Below, one piece after another: positions 1-6,175 of a stretch of DNA of 18,965 bases. The notes beneath the pieces were generated by a model. The model worked only from the letters and a program-made list of their open reading frames with translations. It did not search any database and had not been told where the DNA came from. Origin of the DNA: an uncultured Actinomycetes bacterium. GTDB taxonomy: Bacteria; Actinomycetota; Acidimicrobiia; Acidimicrobiales; Microtrichaceae. Numbering within the stretch: position 1 is the first letter of the stretch; every line of letters begins with the position of its first letter. The stretch spans positions 1-18,965 of the forward strand of contig CAJANQ010000176.1 in assembly GCA_903941145.1 (NCBI GenBank), in the 5' to 3' direction. A program made the translations under genes and the position numbers.

Positions 1-1205
1 AGACCGATCTGGAACCCGCCGCCACCGAGGACGTAGCTCACCCGGCGGCCCTCGCCGTCACGGCCCGACGCGTTGCGGACGTCCACGCTGACCTGCTCGA
101 TCTTCGGCGGAGGGGTCGTGGTCGTGGTGACCGCCACCTTGGTGGTGCCGCGGAAGATGTCGAGCACCGGTTCGGCCTCGGTCGGCTTGATGGCCACCAC
201 CGAGGCGCCGCCGCTGGTGCGGAACCCCTCGACGGGGATCGAGTGCGTCTGCAGCCGGTCAGGGTCGAACTTGGAGAAGCGCTGGCCCAGGCCGAGCACG
301 TCGTTCACTCCGAGCGACTTGTCGATGGTGACCGAGCCGAGCACGGCGTCGACGAGGCCCTTGAGCTTCAGGGTGTCGGTCAGCCCCATTGAACGGGTGC
401 GGGCCAGGGCAGCTCGGGCGAGCAGCTGCTGGCGGGTCATCCGGCCCAGGTCGCCGCTCGGGTCGGTCACCCAGCCCTTGCCGTTGTTCCACTCGAGATG
501 CCGGGAACGGGCGAACGCCAGGCCCTGGTAGCCGTCCAGCACCTGACAGCCGGCCTTCGGGACCCGCAGGCCGGAGTTGCGGTCCCGGACCGGGTGGTCG
601 AAGTACATCGGGACGCCGCCGAGCGCCGACACCAGGTTCTGGAACCCGACGAAGTCCACCTCGACGAAGTGGTTGATCGGGATCTTGAGCTCGCTCTCGA
701 TGGTGTCGATGAGCGTCTGGGTCGACTTGGCGTACGCCGTGTTGATCCGCTGCTCCTTGCCCGACTTGCCGATCGGCACCCACAGGTCCCGGGGGATCGA
801 CAGCATGTCGATCCGGTCGCTGCCCGGGTCGATGCGGGCGATCGAGATGCTGTCCGACCGCTGCCCACCGGTCTCGCCGCCGAGCATCGCGCCCGCTCCG
901 GGTGAGCCCTTCTTCACGCCGGCCCGGCTGTCAGAGCCGACGATGAGGTAGTTCTGCGGCTCGTCGCTGACCGACGCGCTCAGGCTCAGACCGCCGACAC
1001 GCTTGACACGGAAGTAGCTCCAGGCGCCGTAGCCGACGGCGGCCACCAGTGCGACCACCACGACGGCACCCACGATGCCGAACCCCTTGGCCGCCCGCCG
1101 ACGGGTCGGCGCCGGACGGGTCCGGTCCTGCGTCGCGGCACCGCCGTCGCGGCGTCGCCGCACGGGGGCGTCATCAGGTCCGGGGTCGGCAGGAGGTCGG
1201 GGCAT
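1..1205 (-). CDS. LCP (LytR-CpsA-Psr) family cell-wall polymer ligase, C-terminus cut by window edge
   Basis: LCP proteins sit in the membrane and transfer undecaprenyl-linked glycopolymers (arabinogalactan, teichoic-type polymers) onto peptidoglycan outside the cell. Reading down from an ATG at 1205, the first 40 residues are Arg/Pro-rich and cytoplasmic. One membrane helix follows (about 41-65, GFGIVGAVVVVALVAAVGYG), then an extracellular LCP domain (about 84-270). The domain has the family landmarks: RSDSISIARIDP (116-127), the SIPRD box with R139/D140, ARSRH (232-236) and RMTRQQ (255-260). A Thr-rich linker (near 358-364) leads into VSVDVRNASGRDG, the usual start of a LytR_C domain, which runs off the left edge. 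About 401 codons are visible. No good ribosome site precedes the ATG, so the exact start is less certain than the family. It lies 120 bases downstream of the acyl-CoA dehydrogenase on the same strand; co-transcription is possible but nothing ties their functions. Confidence 0.93.
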   Translation of the reverse strand, partial: MPRPPADPGPDDAPVRRRRDGGAATQDRTRPAPTRRRAAKGFGIVGAVVVVALVAAVGYGAWSYFRVKRVGGLSLSASVSDEPQNYLIVGSDSRAGVKKGSPGAGAMLGGETGGQRSDSISIARIDPGSDRIDMLSIPRDLWVPIGKSGKEQRINTAYAKSTQTLIDTIESELKIPINHFVEVDFVGFQNLVSALGGVPMYFDHPVRDRNSGLRVPKAGCQVLDGYQGLAFARSRHLEWNNGKGWVTDPSGDLGRMTRQQLLARAALARTRSMGLTDTLKLKGLVDAVLGSVTIDKSLGVNDVLGLGQRFSKFDPDRLQTHSIPVEGFRTSGGASVVAIKPTEAEPVLDIFRGTTKVAVTTTTTPPPKIEQVSVDVRNASGRDGEGRRVSYVLGGGGFQIG

Positions 1206-1325
1206 GGTGAACCAACGGCGGCGACAGCACGGCACGGGCCGCACCGACGGCGCGAAGTCAGTTGCTCACGGTAGTCGTGGCCCCCGGCAGAACCGGGTCA
1301 CCCCGCACAGGTCACAGGGACCGGA

Positions 1326-2579
1326 TCAGGCCTTCTGATCGGCGCCGGCCGGCTTGGGCTCCCGGGGAAGGCCCAGGACCTTCTCGCCCACGATGTTCCG
1401 CTGGATCTGCGACGTACCGCCCCAGATCGTCTCGGAGCGGGAGAAGAAGAAGGTCGACACCATGGGGCTGACGTCGTAGGCCGGACGGCCCTCGCCGCGC
1501 ATTGCTGCCGGCCAGCCGCCCGAGGTCGGGCCGGCGGTCGAGAGCATCGACCCGGCACCGAAGATGTCGAGCGCGAGCTCCATGGCGGCCTTGTGCATCT
1601 CGGACCAGAACATCTTGTTGGTGGCGCCGAGCACGGCGACCGACATGTCGCGCTTGCCCTGCACGGTGGCCGTGAGCGAACGGAGGCCGTTGATCCGGAG
1701 GATCTGGATCTTCGTGTAGTACTCCATCAGCCGCTGGCGGATGAGGGGGTCGTCGATCTTGCCGTTCTCGGTGGCCGCCTCGACCATGAGCCGGTACTCC
1801 TCGGCGAACCGCCGGTAGCCGGTCGTCGCCGACATGCCGCGCTCGAAGGTGAGCGTGTCGTTGGCGACCTTCCAGCCGTTGTTCAGACCGCCGACGACGT
1901 TCTCCTTGGGGCAGCGGGCGTCGGCGAACCAGACCTCGTTGAACTCGGCCGTGCCGTCAGGCTGGACGATCCCGCGCACCTCGACGCCGGGCTGGTTCAT
2001 CGGCACCAGCAGGTAGGAGATGCCGGCCTGCTTCTTGACGTCCGGGTCGGTCCGGGCGAGCACGAAGCAGTAGTCGGCGAACTGGGCCTGGGTGGTCCAC
2101 ACCTTCTGGCCGTTGACGACCCACTCGTCGCCGTCGAGCACGGCGGTGGTCTTGAGCGACGCCAGGTCGGAGCCGGAGTCGGGCTCGGAGAAGCCCTGGC
2201 ACCAGCGCATCGAGCCGTCGAGGATCTTGGGCAGGAAGTACTTCTTCTGCTCCTCGGTGCCGTTCATGAGGATGGTCGGGCCGACGAGCGTGTCGCCGAA
2301 GAAGTCGGCGCGCATCGGGGCACGGGCCTTGGCGAACTCCTCGGCCAGCACCACGCCCTGCATGGTCGACAGGCCCTTGCCGCCGTACTCCTCGGGCCAG
2401 GTGGCGCAGATCCAGCCGCCCTCGAACAGCTTCGAGGTCCACTCCTCGTTGAACTTGTCCTTCTCGTCGGCCGAGAGCTTGAAGCCCTCGTCGAACCAGC
2501 CGGCCGGCAGGTTGTCCTCGAGCCACTGGCGGATCTCGACGCGGAACTCTTCGGCTTCAGAGGGGTAGTTCAGGTCCAT
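1326..2579 (-). CDS. Acyl-CoA dehydrogenase (FadE-type)
   Basis: FAD enzyme that introduces the alpha-beta double bond in an acyl-CoA and passes electrons to ETF; a matching etfBA pair lies in this window. 417 residues, full length for the family. N-terminal helical domain about 1-125; the beta domain has QGFSEPDSGSDLASLKT (128-144) and NGQKVWTT (156-163), which contact flavin and substrate; the C-terminal helical domain ends in GGTSQIQRNIVGEKVLGLPR (387-406). The position that is Glu in the common 'YEGT' motif is Gly here, so the catalytic base is probably E246 in FERG, the isovaleryl-CoA/long-chain-type position (inference). I chose the ATG at 2579 (MDLNYPSEAEEF) because family members start this way and the upstream in-frame extension is not conserved-looking. 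A weak GGGAAAG lies about 11 bases upstream. It is divergent from the FrhB-like gene across 126 bases. Substrate chain length or type cannot be read from sequence. Confidence 0.95.
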   Translation of the reverse strand: MDLNYPSEAEEFRVEIRQWLEDNLPAGWFDEGFKLSADEKDKFNEEWTSKLFEGGWICATWPEEYGGKGLSTMQGVVLAEEFAKARAPMRADFFGDTLVGPTILMNGTEEQKKYFLPKILDGSMRWCQGFSEPDSGSDLASLKTTAVLDGDEWVVNGQKVWTTQAQFADYCFVLARTDPDVKKQAGISYLLVPMNQPGVEVRGIVQPDGTAEFNEVWFADARCPKENVVGGLNNGWKVANDTLTFERGMSATTGYRRFAEEYRLMVEAATENGKIDDPLIRQRLMEYYTKIQILRINGLRSLTATVQGKRDMSVAVLGATNKMFWSEMHKAAMELALDIFGAGSMLSTAGPTSGGWPAAMRGEGRPAYDVSPMVSTFFFSRSETIWGGTSQIQRNIVGEKVLGLPREPKPAGADQKA

Positions 2580-2692
2580 GGACGTCAGTCTTTCCCGAGA
2601 TGGCGCCGTCGGCCAACCCGGGCGGGCGACCGCCACAGGGTCCCGTCGGAGCAGGTTGGGTCAGAGGTGGGCGGTGCGGGTGCCGCGTCACG

Positions 2693-2698
2693 TAGATT
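2693..2698 (+). promoter_or_regulatory. Probable -10 element of a leaderless promoter for the FrhB-like gene
   Basis: TAGATT fits the actinobacterial TANNNT -10 consensus and ends 7 bases before the ATG at 2706. That puts the expected transcription start on the A of the start codon. No Shine-Dalgarno sequence precedes this ATG, which agrees with a leaderless mRNA. No convincing -35 is present at 16-18 bases. The rest of the 126-base divergent spacer (2580-2705) shows no other clear element. Confidence 0.45.
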
Positions 2699-2705
2699 CC
2701 TCGCC

Positions 2706-3875
2706 ATGACGGTGGCTCCCGAGAAGCTCGAAGAGGTCCAGTCCACCCGCTGGCTGGCCCAGTGGAAGGAACTGAAGAGCCAGGTCATCGACCCGGGCCT
2801 GTGCACCGGCTGTGCCGGCTGCGTGATCTCCTGCCCGCACGACGTGATCGGGTACGACCACAACCAGGGCGGGTACAAGCCGTTCCACCTCGAGGACGAG
2901 CTGGGCCCCGACGACTGCGGCCACGGCCAGAAGGGCTGCACCACGTGCACCCGGGCCTGCCCCCGCTACTCGATCTGGGAGGCCCAGGCCGACGACCACC
3001 TGTTCGGCAGGGTCCGCCAGCCCGACGAGGTCGCCGGCATCTACTCGGACATCCTGCTGACCCGGGCCAGCGACCAGCACGTGAACGAGACCGGCCAGGA
3101 CGGCGGCCTGGTGTCGGCCATCCTCATCTGGGCGATGCAGCACGACTACATCGACGCCGCCCTCGTGAGCTACCTCGAGGGCGACAAGTCCTCGTGGAAG
3201 GCCGTGCCCGGCGTGGCCGCCACCCCCGAGCAGGTGCTCGAGTCGGCCGGCAGCCGCTACACCTACTCGGCCAACACGCTCGCCCTCGACGAGGCGCTCG
3301 AGGCCGGCCACAAGCGCCTGGCCCTGGTCGGCATGAGCTGCCAGTCCTCGGTGCCGCCGGTCATGTGGTCCCGCAAGGCCGGCAAGATCTCCAAGCCGAT
3401 CGTCTTCAACCTGGGCCTGCTGTGCTCCAAGACCTTCGACGACGCCATCTTCGAAGAGCTCTTCTGGGCCAAGTACGGCCTGGCCCGCGAGCACATGGTG
3501 AAGATGAACATCAAGGGCGTCTTCCAGATCTGGATGGACGACGGGGTGTACCACGAGATCAACCTCAAGGAGTGCCACGCCTGGACCCGTGACGGGTGCA
3601 CGCACTGCCCCGACTTTGCGGCGGAGCACGCCGACATCTCGTGCGGCGGCATCGGCGAGAACGCCAACTGGACGCTCACGATCGTGCGCACCGAGCTGGG
3701 CCGCGAGATCATCGACCGGATGGTCGCCGAGGGTGTCATCGAGGCCCGGCCGGGCGACACCGACCCGGGGGCCATCGCCCTCATGCGGAAGCTGGCCGAG
3801 AAGTCCCGCTCACGCTGGCCGCAGTCGGCCGAGGCGTCGGTGCGGGTCGGGCTCCCCGACCCTAAGAAGAAGTAG
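2706..3875 (+). CDS. FrhB-family iron-sulfur flavoprotein (coenzyme F420 hydrogenase/dehydrogenase beta-subunit type)
   Basis: 389 residues. The family (FrhB, FpoF, Fsr N-terminal part, chlorophyll reductases) uses FAD and Fe-S clusters to move electrons to or from F420 or ferredoxin in the cytosol. A classic ferredoxin motif CTGCAGCVISCP (C33, C36, C39, C43) is followed by a second set C71-x6-C78-x2-C81-x3-C85-P. The remaining two thirds is the FrhB domain: GMSCQSS, NLGLLCSKTF (the usual GLxCSxxF box), and C298THC301 followed by ADISCGG with C313, which hold a further cluster in FrhB. No hydrogenase or dehydrogenase partner subunit is adjacent, so the electron donor and acceptor are unknown. 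The ATG at 2706 is preferred because the reading frame further upstream is antisense to the acyl-CoA dehydrogenase and only looks open through GC bias. It ends two bases before the stop of the facing lipoprotein gene. Confidence 0.85.
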   Translation: MTVAPEKLEEVQSTRWLAQWKELKSQVIDPGLCTGCAGCVISCPHDVIGYDHNQGGYKPFHLEDELGPDDCGHGQKGCTTCTRACPRYSIWEAQADDHLFGRVRQPDEVAGIYSDILLTRASDQHVNETGQDGGLVSAILIWAMQHDYIDAALVSYLEGDKSSWKAVPGVAATPEQVLESAGSRYTYSANTLALDEALEAGHKRLALVGMSCQSSVPPVMWSRKAGKISKPIVFNLGLLCSKTFDDAIFEELFWAKYGLAREHMVKMNIKGVFQIWMDDGVYHEINLKECHAWTRDGCTHCPDFAAEHADISCGGIGENANWTLTIVRTELGREIIDRMVAEGVIEARPGDTDPGAIALMRKLAEKSRSRWPQSAEASVRVGLPDPKKK

Positions 3876-3877
3876 CG

Positions 3878-4303
3878 CTAGCTGCGCTTGCTGGCGCAGC
3901 TGTTCATCACCGTCTGGATGTTCTTCGGGATGGTGATGTCGTAGGTCCCGTCGGCGTTCTTCGTCGCCTTGGCCTGCGCCTCTTCGAACGCCTTGACGTC
4001 GTCGAACGGGACCCTGGCGTCGAGGCCGTCGTAGATGCACTTGCAGTAGTCGAAGCCCTCGAAGCCGTCCTGCGGCGGGACGTAGGCCGACGTCGACTTG
4101 ACCGGCGTGGCGCCCTGCGGGTCCGCCTCGACGTTGGTGCAGCCGAACATGAAGTTGTCGTAGTAGTCCTTGGCGTCCTGGTCGGAGGGCTTGCCGTAGT
4201 CGCCGAGCCGAGGTTCCCCGCCGGTGCAGGCCGAGAGCGCGAGTCCGCCGAGCATCAGCACGACGACGGCAGCAACGATCTGGACGGGGCGACGGAACGA
4301 CAT
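3878..4303 (-). CDS. Small Cys-rich lipoprotein, function unknown
   Basis: 141 residues. The N-terminus is MSFRR followed by a hydrophobic stretch (about 8-24) ending in a lipobox LSAC. C26 would be lipidated, anchoring the protein outside the cytoplasmic membrane. The mature part is acidic and aromatic and has four more cysteines: C55 (FGCTNV), C87 and C89 (DYCKCIYDGL) and C136 (NSCAS). The even number suggests two disulfides (inference). There is no recognised enzymatic motif, and I do not know the family. The ATG at 4303 has a strong AAGGAG ribosome site 5 bases upstream, so the start is secure. It has its own candidate promoter and sits downstream of a strong hairpin, so it is probably a single-gene unit. 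Confidence 0.85.
   Translation of the reverse strand: MSFRRPVQIVAAVVVLMLGGLALSACTGGEPRLGDYGKPSDQDAKDYYDNFMFGCTNVEADPQGATPVKSTSAYVPPQDGFEGFDYCKCIYDGLDARVPFDDVKAFEEAQAKATKNADGTYDITIPKNIQTVMNSCASKRS
3880..3901. terminator. Bidirectional hairpin between convergent genes
   Basis: AGCTGCGC (3880-3887) and GCGCAGCT (3894-3901) form a perfect 8-bp stem with a 6-base loop. It covers the tail-to-tail junction of the FrhB-like gene and the lipoprotein gene, whose stops are two bases apart, and lies inside the last codons of the lipoprotein. There is no T-tract, as is common for actinobacterial terminators. Confidence 0.4.
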
Positions 4304-4327
4304 CGGACTCCTTAGGGGACGCGCCGC

Positions 4328-4333
4328 ACGCTA
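4328..4333 (-). promoter_or_regulatory. Candidate -10 element for the lipoprotein gene
   Basis: On the minus strand TAGCGT (TANNNT class) lies 24 bases upstream of the ATG at 4303, between the hairpin at 4374-4407 and the AAGGAG ribosome site. The -35 match (TTCGTC, 18 bases further up) is poor, so this is a weak call. Confidence 0.3.
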
Positions 4334-4373
4334 GCGGGTGCCCACCGTCCGGACGAAGCCACCCCGGACGCGT

Positions 4374-4407
4374 CACCGCCCGACCCCAGGGGAAAGGTCG
4401 GGCGGTG
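4374..4407 (-). terminator. Strong GC hairpin, terminator of the small minus-strand gene
   Basis: CACCGCCCGACC (4374-4385) and GGTCGGGCGGTG (4396-4407) form a perfect 12-bp stem with a 10-base loop. It lies 52 bases past the stop of the 97-residue gene and before the lipoprotein gene on the same strand, so it should separate the two units. No T-tract follows. The rest of the 156-base spacer 4304-4459 shows nothing else clear beyond the candidate -10. Confidence 0.6.
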
Positions 4408-4459
4408 GGTAGAGGGAGCGGCCAGGGACCAGACCGGCCGGAGCTCCCACGAAGCGGCG

Positions 4460-4753
4460 CTAGCCCGGCAGCGGTACGACGTCCACGCCGAGCTGGTCGA
4501 GGATGTCCACGGCGGTGTGGCGGGCGGCGCCCGCCCCGGCCGCGGACCCGGACGTGAGGTCGAGGACCGGCGGGGTGACCACCTCGGCGGTCTCGGCCCG
4601 GCGGCGACGGGTCGCCGCCGCCGCGAGTGCCTCCCACAGCCCGGTCGGGCCGTGCGGAACACGGGTGACGGTGGCGTTCGGGATCCGGGTCGACAGCTCG
4701 TCGGCGCTCAGCGAGTCCGGGTCGGTGGTGTGGGTGCGGTCCAGCGAGATCAT
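4460..4753 (-). CDS. Hypothetical protein, 97 residues
   Basis: Small soluble protein that I do not recognise. The N-terminal half is polar (MISLDRTHTTDPDSL, with LSADELSTRIPNATVTRVPH) and is followed by a helical Ala/Arg stretch (LWEALAAAATRRRRAETAE, about 39-57). A Gly/Ala-rich linker and the C-terminus DILDQLGVDVVPLPG complete it. There is no signal peptide, membrane segment or cysteine. Two starts are possible: ATG 4753, used here, or ATG 4783, which adds MFPQGTDNES. Neither has its own ribosome site. The shorter start is favoured because a three-codon ORF with a good ribosome site overlaps it as ATGA, allowing coupled initiation. Support for the gene is its codon pattern, the strong hairpin after its stop and the otherwise empty region. 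Confidence 0.5.
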   Translation of the reverse strand: MISLDRTHTTDPDSLSADELSTRIPNATVTRVPHGPTGLWEALAAAATRRRRAETAEVVTPPVLDLTSGSAAGAGAARHTAVDILDQLGVDVVPLPG

Positions 4754-4761
4754 GGATTCAT
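4750..4761 (-). promoter_or_regulatory. Possible three-codon upstream ORF coupled to the 97-residue gene
   Basis: On the minus strand ATG AAT CCA TGA (Met-Asn-Pro-stop) is preceded by AAGGAA with a 6-base spacer. Its TGA overlaps the next ATG (4753) as ATGA. That is the arrangement of translational coupling. It could equally be chance, since only 12 bases are involved. Confidence 0.3.
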
Positions 4762-4820
4762 TGTCGGTTCCTTGAGGAAACATTGACAGAGCCGTTCGGC
4801 CCATTCCTCTCGGTCCTCTG

Positions 4821-4870
4821 CGAACTCGTGACGGTTTGGTCCACATAGGGACCAAACCGTCACGAGTTCG
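4821..4870. repeat. Perfect 22-bp inverted repeat with 6-base loop
   Basis: The arms at 4821-4842 and 4849-4870 are exact reverse complements of each other. Each arm begins or ends with CGAACTCGTGACGG or its complement, and the centre reads GGTCC-ACATAG-GGACC. The arms are about 59% GC, lower than the surrounding DNA. The repeat sits between a minus-strand gene (start 4753) and a plus-strand operon (start 4924). It could be a cruciform or hairpin element of the REP/MITE kind, a regulator site or a terminator; the sequence alone does not decide. No second copy was noticed in the window. Confidence 0.95.
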
Positions 4871-4874
4871 GCGT

Positions 4875-4894
4875 AGATCGGGCCAGATCGGGGC
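4875..4894 (+). repeat. Tandem 10-base direct repeat upstream of the phosphatase promoter
   Basis: AGATCGGGCC (4875-4884) is followed directly by AGATCGGGGC (4885-4894), one mismatch. The 10-base period is close to one helical turn, and the repeat ends 17 bases before the candidate -10 at 4912, so it replaces the -35 region. It is a possible activator or repressor site (inference). Confidence 0.5.
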
Positions 4895-4911
4895 TTGGAA
4901 TGTTGACGGCG

Positions 4912-4917
4912 TAGTCT
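4912..4917 (+). promoter_or_regulatory. Probable -10 element of a leaderless promoter for the phosphatase operon
   Basis: TAGTCT (TANNNT) ends 6 bases before the GTG at 4924, placing transcription start on or next to the start codon. No ribosome site precedes the GTG, and the next in-frame start would remove the catalytic RHG motif, so a leaderless mRNA is the simplest reading. Confidence 0.45.
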
Positions 4918-4923
4918 CAGGAC

Positions 4924-5577
4924 GTGCCTCGCCGGACCCGCCCCACTCCCCCCGCCCCGACCCTGGTCCTGCTGGTGCGCCACGGGCGCACCTCCACCAC
5001 GGGGTCGGTCCTGCCGGGCCGGGCACCCGGGCTGCACCTGGCCCCCGAGGGCGTCGCCCAGGCCGAGGCGGCCGCCGCCCGTATCGGGGCGCTCAAGAAG
5101 GTCGACGCCGTCTACGCCTCGCCGCTCGAGCGCACCCGGGAGACCGCTGCACCGATCGGTTCGGCCACCGGGCTCAAGGTCCAGCGGGCCAAGGGGCTGC
5201 TCGAGTGCGACTTCGGCGAGTGGACGGGCCGCAAGCTGTCGGACCTGCGCAAGCTCCCCGAGTGGTCGCTGGTCCAGAACCACCCGTCGGGGTTCCGCTT
5301 CCCCGGCGGCGAGTCATTCGCCGAGATGCAGCTGCGCATCTGGAACGAGCTCGAGCGGATCGTCGGCGCGCACCCGGGCGGGACCGTGGTCGCCGTGTCG
5401 CACGCGGACCCCATCAAGGCCGCCGTCGCCATGGCAACCGGCGTCCACCTGGACCTGTTCCAGCGCATCGTCGTGTCGCCCTGCTCGGTCACGCCGCTGC
5501 TGTTCACCGCCGGCGGCCCCGTCGTGCTCGCCGTGAACTCCACGGGCGACGACCTGACCACGCTGGCGCCGTCATGA
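4924..5577 (+). CDS. Histidine phosphatase superfamily protein (MSMEG_4193-type, 'probable phosphomutase')
   Basis: 217 residues, cytosolic. The phosphoglycerate-mutase fold is shown by LVRHGRT, with H20 as phospho-acceptor and R19 beside it. YASPLERTRETAAPI follows, then the acid-base region LLECDFGEW, and the second catalytic His H160 in VAVSHADPIKAAVA. The substrate is unknown; members of this actinobacterial subgroup were named phosphomutases only by homology. It is the first gene of a four-gene unit and overlaps the next by ATGA, so translation is coupled. The order phosphatase-DUF3090-SCO1664 is widely conserved in Actinobacteria, often with mycothiol ligase mshC next to it; mshC is not seen here. 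The GTG start is chosen because it is the only one before the RHG motif. The N-terminal dozen residues are Pro/Arg/Thr-rich. Confidence 0.9.
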   Translation: MPRRTRPTPPAPTLVLLVRHGRTSTTGSVLPGRAPGLHLAPEGVAQAEAAAARIGALKKVDAVYASPLERTRETAAPIGSATGLKVQRAKGLLECDFGEWTGRKLSDLRKLPEWSLVQNHPSGFRFPGGESFAEMQLRIWNELERIVGAHPGGTVVAVSHADPIKAAVAMATGVHLDLFQRIVVSPCSVTPLLFTAGGPVVLAVNSTGDDLTTLAPS

Positions 5578-6167
5578 GCCCGCAGTTCGAGTTCGACCGG
5601 GTCGACGGGTTTGTCGTCGGCACCGTCGGCGAGCCCGGCGCCCGGACCTTCTACCTGCAGGCCCGGGTCGGGAACGACGTCACCTCCTTCAAGATGGAGA
5701 AGGAGCAGGTCGCGATGCTCGGCCGCTACCTGGCCCAGGTCGTGGGCTCGATGGGTGGCGCCGAGCCCGACCGCGACGTGGCCGGCCTGGTCGAGCCCGT
5801 CGAGCCGCAGTGGGCGGTCGGCACGCTCTCGGCGCTCGTGGACGAGGACGCCCGCACGGTGCAGATCACCGCGGAGGAGCTGCTCCTCGACGAGGACCTC
5901 GACGACCTCGAGGAGACCTTCGACCCCGACCTTCCCGACGACCCCTACGACGAGGAGCTCGGGTACGACGAGGACGACGAGATCGTGGAGCAGCTCGAGG
6001 AGCTGCTGGGGATCCGCGGCCGCACCGCCGAGTTCACCCTCACGCTGGGCCAGGCCATGGCGTTCGCCGAGCAGGCCGAGGAGCTCGTGGTCTCCGGCCG
6101 GCAGCCCTGCCGCCTGTGCGGACGGCCCATGGAGCCGGGCGGGCACGCCTGCCCGCGCTGGAACTGA
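5574..6167 (+). CDS. DUF3090 family protein with acidic insertion
   Basis: 197 residues. The start SPQFEFDRVDGFVVGTVGEP plus GARTFYLQAR and the C-terminal PCRLCGRPMEPGGHACPR are hallmarks of DUF3090, an Actinobacteria-restricted family of unknown function. C179, C182, H191 and C193 could bind zinc as a small ribbon (inference). Residues 101-145 are unusual: 24 of 45 are Asp or Glu and none is Lys or Arg. They form a spacer between the N-terminal domain and the FTLTLGQAMAFAEQAEELV segment, longer than I recall for typical members. The gene overlaps the phosphatase stop as ATGA and is followed after 8 bases by the SCO1664-type gene. No membrane segment; cytosolic. Confidence 0.88.
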   Translation: MSPQFEFDRVDGFVVGTVGEPGARTFYLQARVGNDVTSFKMEKEQVAMLGRYLAQVVGSMGGAEPDRDVAGLVEPVEPQWAVGTLSALVDEDARTVQITAEELLLDEDLDDLEETFDPDLPDDPYDEELGYDEDDEIVEQLEELLGIRGRTAEFTLTLGQAMAFAEQAEELVVSGRQPCRLCGRPMEPGGHACPRWN

Positions 6168-6175
6168 GGCGGCGG

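Noticed and set aside
1324..1340. GATCAG/CTGATC hairpin at the acyl-CoA dehydrogenase stop as a terminator
   Set aside because: Only six pairs, low GC for this genome, no T-tract, and the next gene on the same strand may be co-transcribed. Too weak to call.
1593..2705. Long plus-strand reading frame running into the FrhB-like gene, suggesting a 760-residue fusion protein
   Set aside because: This part is antisense to the acyl-CoA dehydrogenase and composed of GC-bias residues (Leu, Val, Gly, His, Arg). A clean start with a -10 box exists at 2706, where recognisable protein begins.
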